Shown here: one piece after another, positions 1 to 6,064 of the stretch
How positions within the stretch are numbered: the first letter of the stretch is position 1
How the letters are laid out: every line of letters starts with the position of its first letter
NCBI GenBank assembly: GCA_900553655.1
Contig: USEQ01000084.1
Location: 1 to 6,263 of the forward strand
Length of the DNA: 6,263 nt
From: an uncultured Slackia sp.
Lineage (GTDB): Bacteria > Actinomycetota > Coriobacteriia > Coriobacteriales > Eggerthellaceae
Direction of reading: 5' to 3'
Notes under the pieces: generated by a model
Seen by the model: only the letters and a program-made list of their open reading frames with translations
The model's database searches: none
What the model was told of the DNA's origin: nothing
Program-made: the position numbers and the translations under genes

Positions 1-203
1 ACTGGAAGCGCCCCGGAACCTCCGCCGTCGCAGACCAGCTTAAAAGCGCCACGCCCGGCGACATCATCCTCATGCACGATGGAGGCGGCGATCGCTCGCA
101 AACCGTAGAGGCATTGCGCATCGCCCTGCCGTATCTCAAGGAACAAGGATTCTCCTTCGTTACCATAGACGAGATAATGAAGTACCCCGTCAAAGAAGAA
201 TAG
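1..203 (+). CDS. Polysaccharide deacetylase (NodB/CE4 family), C-terminal fragment
   Basis: This is the 3' end of a gene whose start lies left of the window. The frame starts at base 3 and gives 66 residues before a TAG stop. The fragment opens with W-x-x-PG, then has PGDIILMHDGGGDRSQT (residues 18-34, histidine at 25), then a helix ending in FVTIDEI. In the CE4 family the W-x-x-PG and L-x-HDGGG-x-R-x-x-T blocks are the last conserved motifs of the NodB domain, and the histidine belongs to the active site. Family members are metal-dependent enzymes that remove N- or O-acetyl groups from peptidoglycan, chitin-like chains or exopolysaccharide, usually outside the membrane. The substrate and any signal peptide cannot be judged because the N-terminus is missing. 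The protein ends about eight residues after the domain, so no C-terminal module follows. The family call is firm and the substrate is unknown. Confidence 0.9.
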   Translation, partial: WKRPGTSAVADQLKSATPGDIILMHDGGGDRSQTVEALRIALPYLKEQGFSFVTIDEIMKYPVKEE

Positions 204-209
204 ACCGAC

Positions 210-238
210 CGGGCCGGAGCCAAAAAAGCTCCGGCCCG
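210..238 (+). terminator. GC-rich hairpin after the deacetylase gene
   Basis: An 11-bp perfect stem (cgggccggagc at 210-220 pairing with 228-238) encloses a 7-nt loop, caaaaaa. It begins seven bases after the deacetylase stop codon, where a transcription terminator is expected. No T-run follows the stem, so it is not a textbook intrinsic terminator. It may act with the second hairpin at 248-281, stop polymerase with a factor, or protect the mRNA 3' end. Confidence 0.5.
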
Positions 239-247
239 ACTCATCCA

Positions 248-281
248 GATAGCCTCGCCCCCTTGGCTCAACGAGGCTATC
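248..281 (+). terminator. Second tandem hairpin downstream of the deacetylase gene
   Basis: A perfect 10-bp stem (gatagcctcg at 248-257 pairing with 272-281) encloses a 14-nt loop. It lies ten bases after the first hairpin and is followed by caaaaccgtt, so it also lacks a T-run. The pair probably insulates the ilvB promoter region from upstream transcription. A regulatory or repeat-element role is also possible. Confidence 0.35.
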
Positions 282-302
282 AAAACCGTTAAATCTGATA
301 CT

Positions 303-377
303 CTATCGAAATAAAGTACGATAGCGGCATCCTCCCCCGTAAAACAGCCCTATAATCTGCATCGTTCAACAAATGCA
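303..377 (+). promoter_or_regulatory. Probable ilvBN promoter with two flanking dyads
   Basis: An exact TATAAT at 351-356 is a good -10 box and would place the transcript start near 363. No hexamer resembling TTGACA lies 16-18 bp upstream (328-333 is catcct), so the promoter may need an activator. Two short inverted repeats surround it, each with a 10-nt spacer: ctatcg-N10-cgatag (303-324) and tgcat-N10-atgca (358-377). Their centres are 54 bp apart, close to five helical turns. The first would sit near -50, a usual activator position, and the second would cover the start site. The -10 box is convincing. The operator role is inference. Confidence 0.5.
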
Positions 378-487
378 AGACAGGGCGAGCAGGACAACCC
401 ATCCGGGCAAACGGGCGAGCGACCTATGCGAACCCTCAATACGCGGCATGGGATCTCTCAGGCGCGCAGACAAGGGGGCGCATTTCC

Positions 488-2362
488 ATGAAACCGGAAA
501 CACAGCACGACCAGCTTGCCCGCAAAGCGCGCGCCATAGCGGGCGAGCCGTTCGGCCCGGGCAGCAACACCGACAAGCAAGGCACCGTCATGACCGGCGC
601 GCAGGCCGTTATAGCCTCGCTCGAAGCGGAAGGGGTCGATACCGTCTTCGGTTATCCGGGCGGTCAGGCCATCAAGATTTACGACGCCCTCTACGACAGC
701 AAGAAGATCCGCCATGTGCTCGCGCGCCACGAACAAGGCGCCACGCATATGGCAGACGGCTACGCACGCGCAACCGGCAAAGTGGGCGTCGTTCTGGTCA
801 CCAGCGGCCCGGGCGCCACGAATACCGTCACGGGCATCGCCACTGCATACATGGATTCCGTTCCTCTGGTTGTAATTAGCGGACAGGTCACACGCGGCGT
901 CATAGGCACCGATTCGTTCCAGGAATCCGACATCGTGGGCATCACTATGCCCGTGGTCAAGCATAGCTTCCTGCTGCAATCCACCGACGATTTGACCAAA
1001 ACCTTCCGAGAGGCGTTCTATATAGCCTCGACCGGCCGACCGGGGCCCGTACTCATCGACATCCCCAGCGACCTCGCAGGTTCGGAAATGGTGTTTAACT
1101 ACCCCGACGGCGTCAACCTTCCAAGCTACCGACCCACCTACAAGGGGAACGTCAAGCAGATCAAGCAAGCATGCAGCCTCATCAGAGAGTCCAAACGCCC
1201 CTTGCTCTACATCGGTGGCGGCATCGTTTCGTCTCACGCATGCACCGAACTTCAAGAGCTTGCGGAATCGATGAGAATCCCCGTCGTATGCACTCTTCTT
1301 GGCAAAGGCGCCTTTCCTTCAAGCAATCCGCTCAACCTTGGCCCCGTGGGCATGCACGGCTCAAAATACGCAAACATGGCCGTGACCAAGTGCGATTTAC
1401 TCATATGCGTGGGAGCGCGCTTTTCCGACCGCGTCACAGGCAAGCTCTCCGAGTTCGCCCCGCACGCAAAGGTGATTCATATCGACATCGACCCGGCGGA
1501 AATCGGGAAAGTTCGCGAATCACAAGTCCCTATCGTCGGCGACGCCCAGATTGTCCTTGCCAGCGTAAACGAACAGCTCGCAAAAATGCAGAGCGAACCC
1601 GTCGGGTCGACGTGGTTCGAGCAATGCAGCGAATGGCGCGAACAATGGCCGTTCTCGCACGACGACCCGAAGAATTCCCTCGGTGAGATCGTCCCCGAAG
1701 TCGTCCTCGATCAGCTCTCCCAAAAGCTCGACCCCGACGCCTCGATAGTCACCACCGAAGTGGGCCAGCATCAAATGTGGGCGCACCAGCGCATTCGTCG
1801 CGAACATGCGCGCACGTTCCTCTCGAGCGGCGGGCTTGGAACCATGGGGTTCGGATTCCCCGCCGCTATCGGCGCTAAAATCGGATGCCCCGATGCGCAA
1901 GTTGTCTGCGTGGCGGGCGACGGCAGCTTCCAAATGAACAGCCAGGAAATGGCAACCGCTGCCATCAACAACGTTCCCGTCAAGGTGGTCCTCATGGACA
2001 ACCGCGCACTCGGCATGGTGCATCAGTGGCAAAAGCTGTTCTATCGCGAGCGATACTCCGCCACGATTCTTGACCCCAACCCCGACTTCGTTAAACTTGC
2101 CGACGCATACGGATGGCAGGCAGAGCGCGTCGAGTCTTCCGATGAGGTCTCGTCCGCCCTCGATCGCATGCTGTCCTGCGAAGGCCCGTATCTGCTCGAT
2201 ATCTGCATTTCCGCCGACCAGAACGTCTATCCCATGGTCGCTCCCGGTGCCGCCATCAATGACATCATCGGCGCGATTGACCTTACCGTCGGGGGCGTGC
2301 GTTCGACTGAGGAATATACAGGCCATTCGACATCGGCACATGAGAAAACAGGCGGTGAATGA
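488..2362 (+). CDS. ilvB: Acetohydroxyacid (acetolactate) synthase, large catalytic subunit
   Basis: This cytoplasmic thiamine-diphosphate enzyme condenses two pyruvates to 2-acetolactate, or pyruvate with 2-oxobutyrate to 2-aceto-2-hydroxybutyrate. It is the first common step to valine, leucine and isoleucine. The 624-residue protein has the usual three domains: pyrimidine-binding (about 36-200, with YPGG at 56-59 and the catalytic glutamate E82 in ARHEQG), a central domain (about 225-360), and the diphosphate-binding domain (about 425-575). The ThDP/Mg motif starts at GDGS (477-480) and ends at DN (504-505). W514 in MVHQWQ matches the conserved tryptophan near the herbicide site. The start at 488 follows AAGGGGG with 9-nt spacing. 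It gives a 34-residue polar N-terminal extension before MTGAQA, where many family members begin. An alternative ATG at 590 has AAGG seven bases upstream. The stop overlaps the ilvN start. No frameshift or missing key residue was seen. Confidence 0.97.
   Translation: MKPETQHDQLARKARAIAGEPFGPGSNTDKQGTVMTGAQAVIASLEAEGVDTVFGYPGGQAIKIYDALYDSKKIRHVLARHEQGATHMADGYARATGKVGVVLVTSGPGATNTVTGIATAYMDSVPLVVISGQVTRGVIGTDSFQESDIVGITMPVVKHSFLLQSTDDLTKTFREAFYIASTGRPGPVLIDIPSDLAGSEMVFNYPDGVNLPSYRPTYKGNVKQIKQACSLIRESKRPLLYIGGGIVSSHACTELQELAESMRIPVVCTLLGKGAFPSSNPLNLGPVGMHGSKYANMAVTKCDLLICVGARFSDRVTGKLSEFAPHAKVIHIDIDPAEIGKVRESQVPIVGDAQIVLASVNEQLAKMQSEPVGSTWFEQCSEWREQWPFSHDDPKNSLGEIVPEVVLDQLSQKLDPDASIVTTEVGQHQMWAHQRIRREHARTFLSSGGLGTMGFGFPAAIGAKIGCPDAQVVCVAGDGSFQMNSQEMATAAINNVPVKVVLMDNRALGMVHQWQKLFYRERYSATILDPNPDFVKLADAYGWQAERVESSDEVSSALDRMLSCEGPYLLDICISADQNVYPMVAPGAAINDIIGAIDLTVGGVRSTEEYTGHSTSAHEKTGGE
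2350..2358 (+). promoter_or_regulatory. ilvN ribosome binding site inside the end of ilvB
   Basis: AGGCGGTGA matches the anti-Shine-Dalgarno complement AGGAGGTGA at eight of nine positions. It lies within the last ilvB codons. The spacing from the AGGCGG core is three bases to the ATG at 2359 and six to the ATG at 2362, which favours the latter start. Confidence 0.6.
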
Positions 2363-2838
2363 TGAAGCACATCCTCTCGATTCTTGTCGAAAACAAATCG
2401 GGCGTACTTTCGCGCGTGATAGGTCTTATCTCGCGTCGCGGATTCAACATAGAATCCCTCACCGTTGCCCCTACTGAAAATGTCACTATGTCGCGCATGA
2501 CCATCATCGTCGACGCCGATGAAGTGGGATTCGAGCAAATCACCAAGCAATTAAACAAGCTGGTAAGCGTATACAAGATTCACGACCTCACCGACGAAGA
2601 CGCTATCGAACGCGAACTCGCCCTGTTCAAAGTGTGCGCCCCCGCCGAACGACGCCACGAGGTCATCGAAATTGCAAACCTTTTCCGCGCCAAAGTGGTC
2701 GACGTCGGCAAGGCATCGCTTACCATCGAGGCGACAGGGGACGCAAACAAGCTCGGAGCCCTTGAAGACCTTTTCCAAGCGTACGGCATAAAGCAGCTCA
2801 CCCGAACGGGAAAGATAGTCATGTCGCGCGGGATGTAG
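2362..2838 (+). CDS. ilvN: Acetohydroxyacid synthase, small regulatory subunit
   Basis: This is the regulatory partner of IlvB. It raises the activity of the catalytic subunit and, in the family, confers feedback inhibition by valine. The product of 158 residues has an N-terminal ACT domain (about 2-76) with ENKSGVLSRVIGL, RRGFNIESL and SRMTI, then the small-subunit C-terminal domain (about 83-156, with ALFKV, RAKVVDV and GKIVMSRG). The valine-site residues known from E. coli IlvH (N11, G14, N29) are all present at the same numbers if translation starts at 2362. Two ATG codons are adjacent (2359 and 2362). The second is preferred because the site AGGCGGTGA (2350-2358) then has its core six bases upstream, and the numbering matches IlvH. 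The ilvB stop and this start share one base (TGATG), so the two subunits are probably made by coupled translation. The length is typical. Confidence 0.96.
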   Translation: MKHILSILVENKSGVLSRVIGLISRRGFNIESLTVAPTENVTMSRMTIIVDADEVGFEQITKQLNKLVSVYKIHDLTDEDAIERELALFKVCAPAERRHEVIEIANLFRAKVVDVGKASLTIEATGDANKLGALEDLFQAYGIKQLTRTGKIVMSRGM

Positions 2839-2872
2839 GCATTCCGAATCGGGCCTGCAACCCGCCCGCAAT

Positions 2873-2915
2873 TTTCCACAATTCAACAAAACCCTCGTGT
2901 ATTTCTTTCCACAAT
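2873..2915. repeat. Two direct copies of TTTCCACAAT downstream of ilvN
   Basis: TTTCCACAAT occurs at 2873-2882 and 2906-2915, 33 bases apart, between ilvN and its terminator. With the base before it, the first copy contains TTTTCCACA, which fits the DnaA-box consensus TTWTNCACA. The second, CTTTCCACA, has one mismatch. Two boxes with no replication gene nearby do not make an origin. The repeat is certain; any function is guesswork. Confidence 0.4.
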
Positions 2916-2935
2916 CACAGCTTTCGTCAAATATC

Positions 2936-2981
2936 GAGCCCGCAGGTTTCCGACAGCACACAGAAGCCGGCGGGCTCTTTT
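2936..2981 (+). terminator. Intrinsic terminator of the ilvBN operon
   Basis: The outer stem gagcccgc (2936-2943) pairs perfectly with gcgggctc (2970-2977). After one A/G mismatch the pairing continues with ggtttc (2945-2950) against gaagcc (2963-2968), including one G-T pair, around a 12-nt loop. TTTT follows at once (2978-2981), with more T further on. It lies about 100 bases after the ilvN stop. A weaker 5-bp hairpin at 2850-2868 followed by caatttt lies nearer the gene and could stop some transcripts early. Confidence 0.85.
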
Positions 2982-3042
2982 GCATGTTTCCCCCTATCGT
3001 CATGCGAAAACAACCCTAGAATCATTGATTCTTTTCTCTTTG

Positions 3043-3130
3043 AGTATTAACTAAATCAAAATGGTTTTTCCGCTATACTCCATATGTTTGAAGGAAAACA
3101 GAATCTTGTTATTAAGAATTAGTTGATACT
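3043..3130 (+). promoter_or_regulatory. lysR promoter region with a widely spaced inverted repeat
   Basis: This stretch is markedly AT-rich. AGTATTAACTAA (3043-3054) is the inverted copy, with one mismatch in twelve, of TTAGTTGATACT (3119-3130). The two centres are 76 bp apart. Between them lie two possible promoters: TTGAAG (3088-3093), a 16-bp spacer and TATTAA (3110-3115), or a lone TATACT (3074-3079) without a clear -35 box. With the first, transcription would start near 3122, inside the downstream arm, leaving a leader of about 47 bases. The arrangement resembles paired operators for an autoregulating LysR protein, but that is inference. Confidence 0.4.
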
Positions 3131-3168
3131 TTGTGGAAAAGTACATTTTGAAGAGAGAGGGGTGACTC

Positions 3169-3777
3169 GTGTACGACCGACGGCTTGATTCCATCGTTGC
3201 CGCGGCGGAAAGCGGAAGCTTTTCAAAGGCGGCAAAACGCCTCGGCGTATCGACCCCTGCTCTTGCAAAACGCATCGAAACTTTCGAAAACGAATACGAT
3301 GTCGTGCTTTTCAACCGCACGAGAAGAGGCGTCTTTCTCACGCCCGCCGGCGCATCCGTCGTCGAAGACGCCCGAGCTCTCATGCGACAGACCGAGGGAA
3401 TGCTGAGACGTGCCAAGGAGCAAGAAGCCTTCGGAGGCACCACGGTTCGCCTCGGCGTATCGGTACTGTGCCCCGCACGAATAACCCTCGATCTTTGGCC
3501 CCGAATCCACGAGCTCGACTCGTCCCTGCATCTGGAGCTTGTCCCCATAGACGATATCTACGACGAAGAATCAGAGGTTGTTCAGCACATCGGAGGAAGC
3601 ATCGACCTAGTCGAGCTCGCCCAGTCGGACGACCGATGGCATGACATATGCGCCCTTGTGGAATTCGCAAGCTTCTGCGACGCGCGCGGTGCCCTTCTGC
3701 ACGCTTTCACGCCGTCCGACGCAACGAAAAGATTCGTCGAGCTTTGCACGAACCTTCTTCGCGAAGGCGAGGCATAG
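3169..3777 (+). CDS. LysR-type transcriptional regulator, internally shortened
   Basis: This is a DNA-binding regulator of 202 residues, where family members usually have about 290-310. The winged helix-turn-helix is complete (about 1-62): SGSFSKAAKRLGVSTPALAKRI carries the two HTH helices and LFNRTRRGVFLTPAG the wing. A linker helix follows (about 62-88). The effector domain then starts normally (TVRLGV at 92-97, through LELVPIDDIYD to GGSIDLVE at 142-149). It skips to what looks like the last strand and helix of the fold (LVEFASFCDARGALLHAF and FVELCTNLL, about 163-197). Roughly 100 residues of the central effector domain therefore seem to be missing, without a frameshift. The GTG start has a strong site, GAGGGGTGA (3157-3165), just upstream. 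The DNA-binding call is firm. The protein may have lost effector sensing, or it may be a decaying gene. The effector and target are unknown. Confidence 0.82.
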   Translation: MYDRRLDSIVAAAESGSFSKAAKRLGVSTPALAKRIETFENEYDVVLFNRTRRGVFLTPAGASVVEDARALMRQTEGMLRRAKEQEAFGGTTVRLGVSVLCPARITLDLWPRIHELDSSLHLELVPIDDIYDEESEVVQHIGGSIDLVELAQSDDRWHDICALVEFASFCDARGALLHAFTPSDATKRFVELCTNLLREGEA

Positions 3778-4013
3778 GCGCACTGTGCGCTTCATGCATG
3801 CATTTCGCACGAATCTGCGTCGCCTCACGTCGCGTTCCAGCACGCATCTGAACTCTCGGACCGCAACGGTTTACATCGGGAACGCAACGTCTCGCCTATC
3901 CACAACCGAAATATGGCGGCTCTTCGTTATACTTGCCCATATCCCGCTCGCTTTCATAGAGCGACACGCACGCAAGCACGAGGGCAAAAGCCCCATCACG
4001 AGAGAGTTACCCC
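3778..4013 (+). other. Spacer between lysR and the membrane protein gene
   Basis: No convincing gene lies in these 236 bases. A short palindrome (gcgca-ctg-tgcgc, 3778-3790) directly follows the lysR stop and could be a weak terminator. atgcatgcat (3794-3803) is self-complementary. TATACT at 3928-3933 could be a -10 box for the next gene, but no -35 match is visible. One frame stays open across the spacer but encodes a polar, composition-driven sequence without family features. Confidence 0.4.
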
Positions 4014-4847
4014 ATGAACGCACTTGCCCGCTATTTTTCCGGAGCGAAGAAAACCGCGCAGAACCAGCCTTGGCTGTTCGGCATTTATCTAGTATTACGC
4101 ATCGTTGTTGTCGGCGTGGCTATCCGGTCGATTTTCGAAGCAAGGTACGAATACGCGCTCCTGTGCATCCTTGTTCTCGTTCTTTTCGCAATACCCGATT
4201 TTCTCGAACGAAAACTGCAGATAGAAATCCCCAATGTCCTCGAAGGAATCATTCTCTTTTTCATCTTCGCCGCGGAAATCCTCGGAGAAATAGACGCCTT
4301 CTACGTGAAGATCCCCTTCTGGGATACCATGCTCCATACGCTATGGGGCTTTCTTGCCGCGGGTATCGGGTTCGCCCTGGTCGATATCCTCAATCGCAGC
4401 CAGGCGTCGCGCTTGCAGCTCACGCCGATCTACATGGCCATCACGGCTTTCTGCTTCTCCATGACCATCGGCGCACTTTGGGAGCTTTTCGAATACGCGA
4501 TGGACACCTTCGTGGGCTTTGACATGCAGAAAGACACGATCGTCTCCGCCTTCAGCTCGGTGACGCTCGACCCCACGAATTCCAATGTGGCCATCCATGT
4601 GGGAGATATCGTCAGTACTACGATCACCACAGCCTCAGGCGAAACGGTCGTTATCCCCAACGGCTACCTTGATATCGGCATCCACGACTCCATGGCAGAC
4701 ATCTTTGTCAACATGTGCGGCGCAATCGCGTTTTCCATTATCGGGTTCGCCTACGTCAAAAACCGCAACGAAGGCAGCCGGAAGAACTTTGCCGCCAATT
4801 TCATCCCCCGCCTTCGCGAAATCTACCAGGAAACGAAACGTTCCTAG
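4014..4847 (+). CDS. YjdF/DUF2238-like integral membrane protein
   Basis: This 277-residue inner-membrane protein has no known biochemical role. About six hydrophobic segments are visible (roughly 20-40, 46-61, 76-94, 106-125, 137-160 and 226-248), with a short polar N-terminus and a basic C-terminal tail (from about 249). Polar residues sit at membrane edges as in the YjdF/DUF2238 group: FWDTMLH (102-108), ALWELFEYAMD (154-164), DMQKD (170-174) and HDSMADIFVN (224-233). These D/E/H positions could bind a metal or form a catalytic site, but that is speculation. A polar stretch of about 50 residues (174-223), rich in T, S and V, separates the last two motifs and may be a beta-rich loop. The ATG is preceded by GAGAGAG (4000-4006) at about seven bases. 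It may be transcribed alone or by readthrough from lysR. The family call rests on motif memory. Confidence 0.75.
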   Translation: MNALARYFSGAKKTAQNQPWLFGIYLVLRIVVVGVAIRSIFEARYEYALLCILVLVLFAIPDFLERKLQIEIPNVLEGIILFFIFAAEILGEIDAFYVKIPFWDTMLHTLWGFLAAGIGFALVDILNRSQASRLQLTPIYMAITAFCFSMTIGALWELFEYAMDTFVGFDMQKDTIVSAFSSVTLDPTNSNVAIHVGDIVSTTITTASGETVVIPNGYLDIGIHDSMADIFVNMCGAIAFSIIGFAYVKNRNEGSRKNFAANFIPRLREIYQETKRS

Positions 4848-4890
4848 CCCGCGGACGCGCCCATGCGCAGCAGTCCACCAATCGCGTCCT

Positions 4891-4935
4891 GAACCGCCTC
4901 TTATTTCTGACTGTCCAAGAAATAAGAGGCGGTTC
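4891..4935. repeat. Perfect 18-bp inverted repeat (hairpin) before rarD
   Basis: gaaccgcctcttatttct (4891-4908) pairs perfectly with 4918-4935 around the 9-nt loop gactgtcca. It starts 44 bases after the membrane protein stop and ends 24 bases before the rarD -10 box. It is the natural candidate for a terminator of the preceding gene, but only gctttcg follows, so the U-tract is weak. Its length and perfection would also fit a dispersed palindromic repeat. Confidence 0.7.
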
Positions 4936-4958
4936 GCTTTCGACGAGCATGGTCGTTT

Positions 4959-4964
4959 TATAAT
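4959..4964 (+). promoter_or_regulatory. Probable rarD promoter (-10 box)
   Basis: An exact TATAAT lies at 4959-4964. The region 17 bp upstream (gctttc, 4936-4941) is a poor -35 box and abuts the hairpin. Transcription would start near 4971, leaving about 32 bases of leader before the ATG at 5003. The TTGACA at 4970-4975 has no matching -10 box downstream and is probably chance. Confidence 0.5.
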
Positions 4965-5002
4965 GGCGATTGACACCAACCGCCCGCAAGCATCGAGGAA
5001 CC

Positions 5003-5983
5003 ATGACTCACGCATCGCATGTCGAAAAAGTCCCCTCAAGACCGCAAGACACCAGCACGGAACGCCTCGATAGAACCGGCTTTCTTGAAGCGCTCGGCTG
5101 CCAGGTTATGTGGGGATTCATGTGCCTATACTGGCGCCTTCTTTCTGGCGAAAGCGCACTTTTGGTTCTCACGTGCCGCATGGTGTGGTCGTGCGTCTTC
5201 ATCGTTCTTCTGTGCTCGTTCGTCAAACGCACGAAGTTCCTGCACCTCATGCGCGACCCGCGCGCACTGCTCACGTTCATTACGTCGGGCGTTCTGACTT
5301 CCGCCAATTGGGGCGTCTACATCTGGGCCGCCAACAGCGGGCACTTGCTTGAAACGAGCATAGGCTATTACCTCTGCCCCTTGTTCAACATCCTCTTCGG
5401 GCTTATCGTATTTCACGAGCGCCTCACGCGTATGCAGAAGGTCGCATTTGGCCTTGCGGCATGCGGAGTCACCTTCTTCATCGCCGTCAACGGCGGCGCT
5501 ATCTGGATTTCCTTCGCGCTGGCCTTAACGTTTTCCGCCTACGGAGCCGTCAAGAAAAGGGCCGGCTACCCGGCCCTTCCCGGCATGGCGCTAGAATCGG
5601 TGCTCACCGGCATCATGGGCGGCATCATTTTCGGAGCGGGGACGCTCATGCCCGCGCTTTGGGCGCTTGTGCCCGCAACGCCCGACGCGATGGCCGTAAC
5701 CTATGAGCCGCTCAAGATCTTTTTGATGGTCTTCGCGGGAGTACTGACGGCCATCCCCTTGCTGCTGTATTCAGCAGCAGCAAACCGAGTGCCCATGGTC
5801 ATCATCGGCTTCCTGCAATACGTCAGCCCCACCATCGCACTCGTTTTGGCCGTGACGTTTTTCGGCGAAGCATTCACGGTCGCACACGGCGTATGCTGCG
5901 CGCTCGTTTGGACCGGCATTATCCTCATGTCCATAGAAAGCCTTTTGCATAGACGCTACGCACCCTCGCTGGACGCGGCATAA
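5003..5983 (+). CDS. rarD: RarD-type EamA/DMT-superfamily membrane transporter
   Basis: This is a predicted ten-helix inner-membrane permease of the drug/metabolite transporter superfamily, 326 residues long. The RarD subgroup is recognised by NWGVYIWAANSGHLLETSIG (102-121), GYYLCPLFNILFG (121-133), ERLTRMQ (139-145), IPLLLYSAAANRVPM (251-265), GFLQYVSPT (269-277) and VTFFGE (284-289). All align with E. coli RarD (NWLLFIWAVN, LEASLGYFINPL, GFFQYIGPT, VTFYGE). E. coli RarD was linked by name to chloramphenicol resistance, but the natural substrate is not established. The ATG at 5003 was chosen over an in-frame TTG at 4970 because the TATAAT box would start transcription at about 4971, and CGAGGAA (4994-5000) precedes the ATG, although with short spacing. 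The N-terminus carries about 25 polar residues more than E. coli RarD. The gene appears to be its own transcription unit. Confidence 0.93.
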   Translation: MTHASHVEKVPSRPQDTSTERLDRTGFLEALGCQVMWGFMCLYWRLLSGESALLVLTCRMVWSCVFIVLLCSFVKRTKFLHLMRDPRALLTFITSGVLTSANWGVYIWAANSGHLLETSIGYYLCPLFNILFGLIVFHERLTRMQKVAFGLAACGVTFFIAVNGGAIWISFALALTFSAYGAVKKRAGYPALPGMALESVLTGIMGGIIFGAGTLMPALWALVPATPDAMAVTYEPLKIFLMVFAGVLTAIPLLLYSAAANRVPMVIIGFLQYVSPTIALVLAVTFFGEAFTVAHGVCCALVWTGIILMSIESLLHRRYAPSLDAA

Positions 5984-5998
5984 AAGCCCGAGAGAGCG

Positions 5999-6028
5999 GA
6001 GCGCTTCCGCGCACGGAAGAGGCGCTTT
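5999..6028. terminator. Terminator hairpin between convergent rarD and argB
   Basis: The stem gcg-cttccg (6001-6009) pairs with cggaag-agg-cgc (6014-6025), leaving a three-base bulge and a tetraloop cgca. On the + strand it is followed by tttactcttcttta, an interrupted T-rich run that fits a rarD terminator. It lies downstream of both convergent genes and may also stop argB transcripts, though the - strand side lacks a clear U-run. Confidence 0.55.
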
Positions 6029-6064
6029 ACTCTTCTTTACGCAACCGAGAAAAACCAGCCAGAA

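Noticed and set aside
357..487. Branched-chain amino acid attenuator or T-box in the ilvB leader
   Set aside because: No Leu/Ile/Val-rich leader peptide, no T-box sequence and no terminator hairpin with a U-run were found.
383..548. Three copies of GGGCGAGC (383-390, 413-420, 541-548)
   Set aside because: The spacing is irregular and an 8-mer of this composition is expected by chance in GC-rich DNA. One copy lies inside ilvB.
373..879. 168-residue + strand ORF covering the ilvB leader and start
   Set aside because: It overlaps ilvB in another frame, is Arg-rich as expected from GC-rich out-of-frame reading, has no family motif and has no ribosome site.
458..1255. Long - strand ORFs opposite ilvB
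   Set aside because: They are shadows of a clearly conserved gene in GC-rich DNA, and their products have no recognisable family features.
3641..4522. 293-residue + strand ORF running from lysR through the spacer into the membrane protein gene
   Set aside because: It overlaps both real genes out of frame and its sequence is Arg/Ser/Pro-rich low-complexity material without hydrophobic segments or domains.
4970..5002. TTG start for rarD at 4970
   Set aside because: The TATAAT at 4959-4964 would start transcription at about 4971, so the TTG would not be within the message. The ATG at 5003 has a nearby AGGA.
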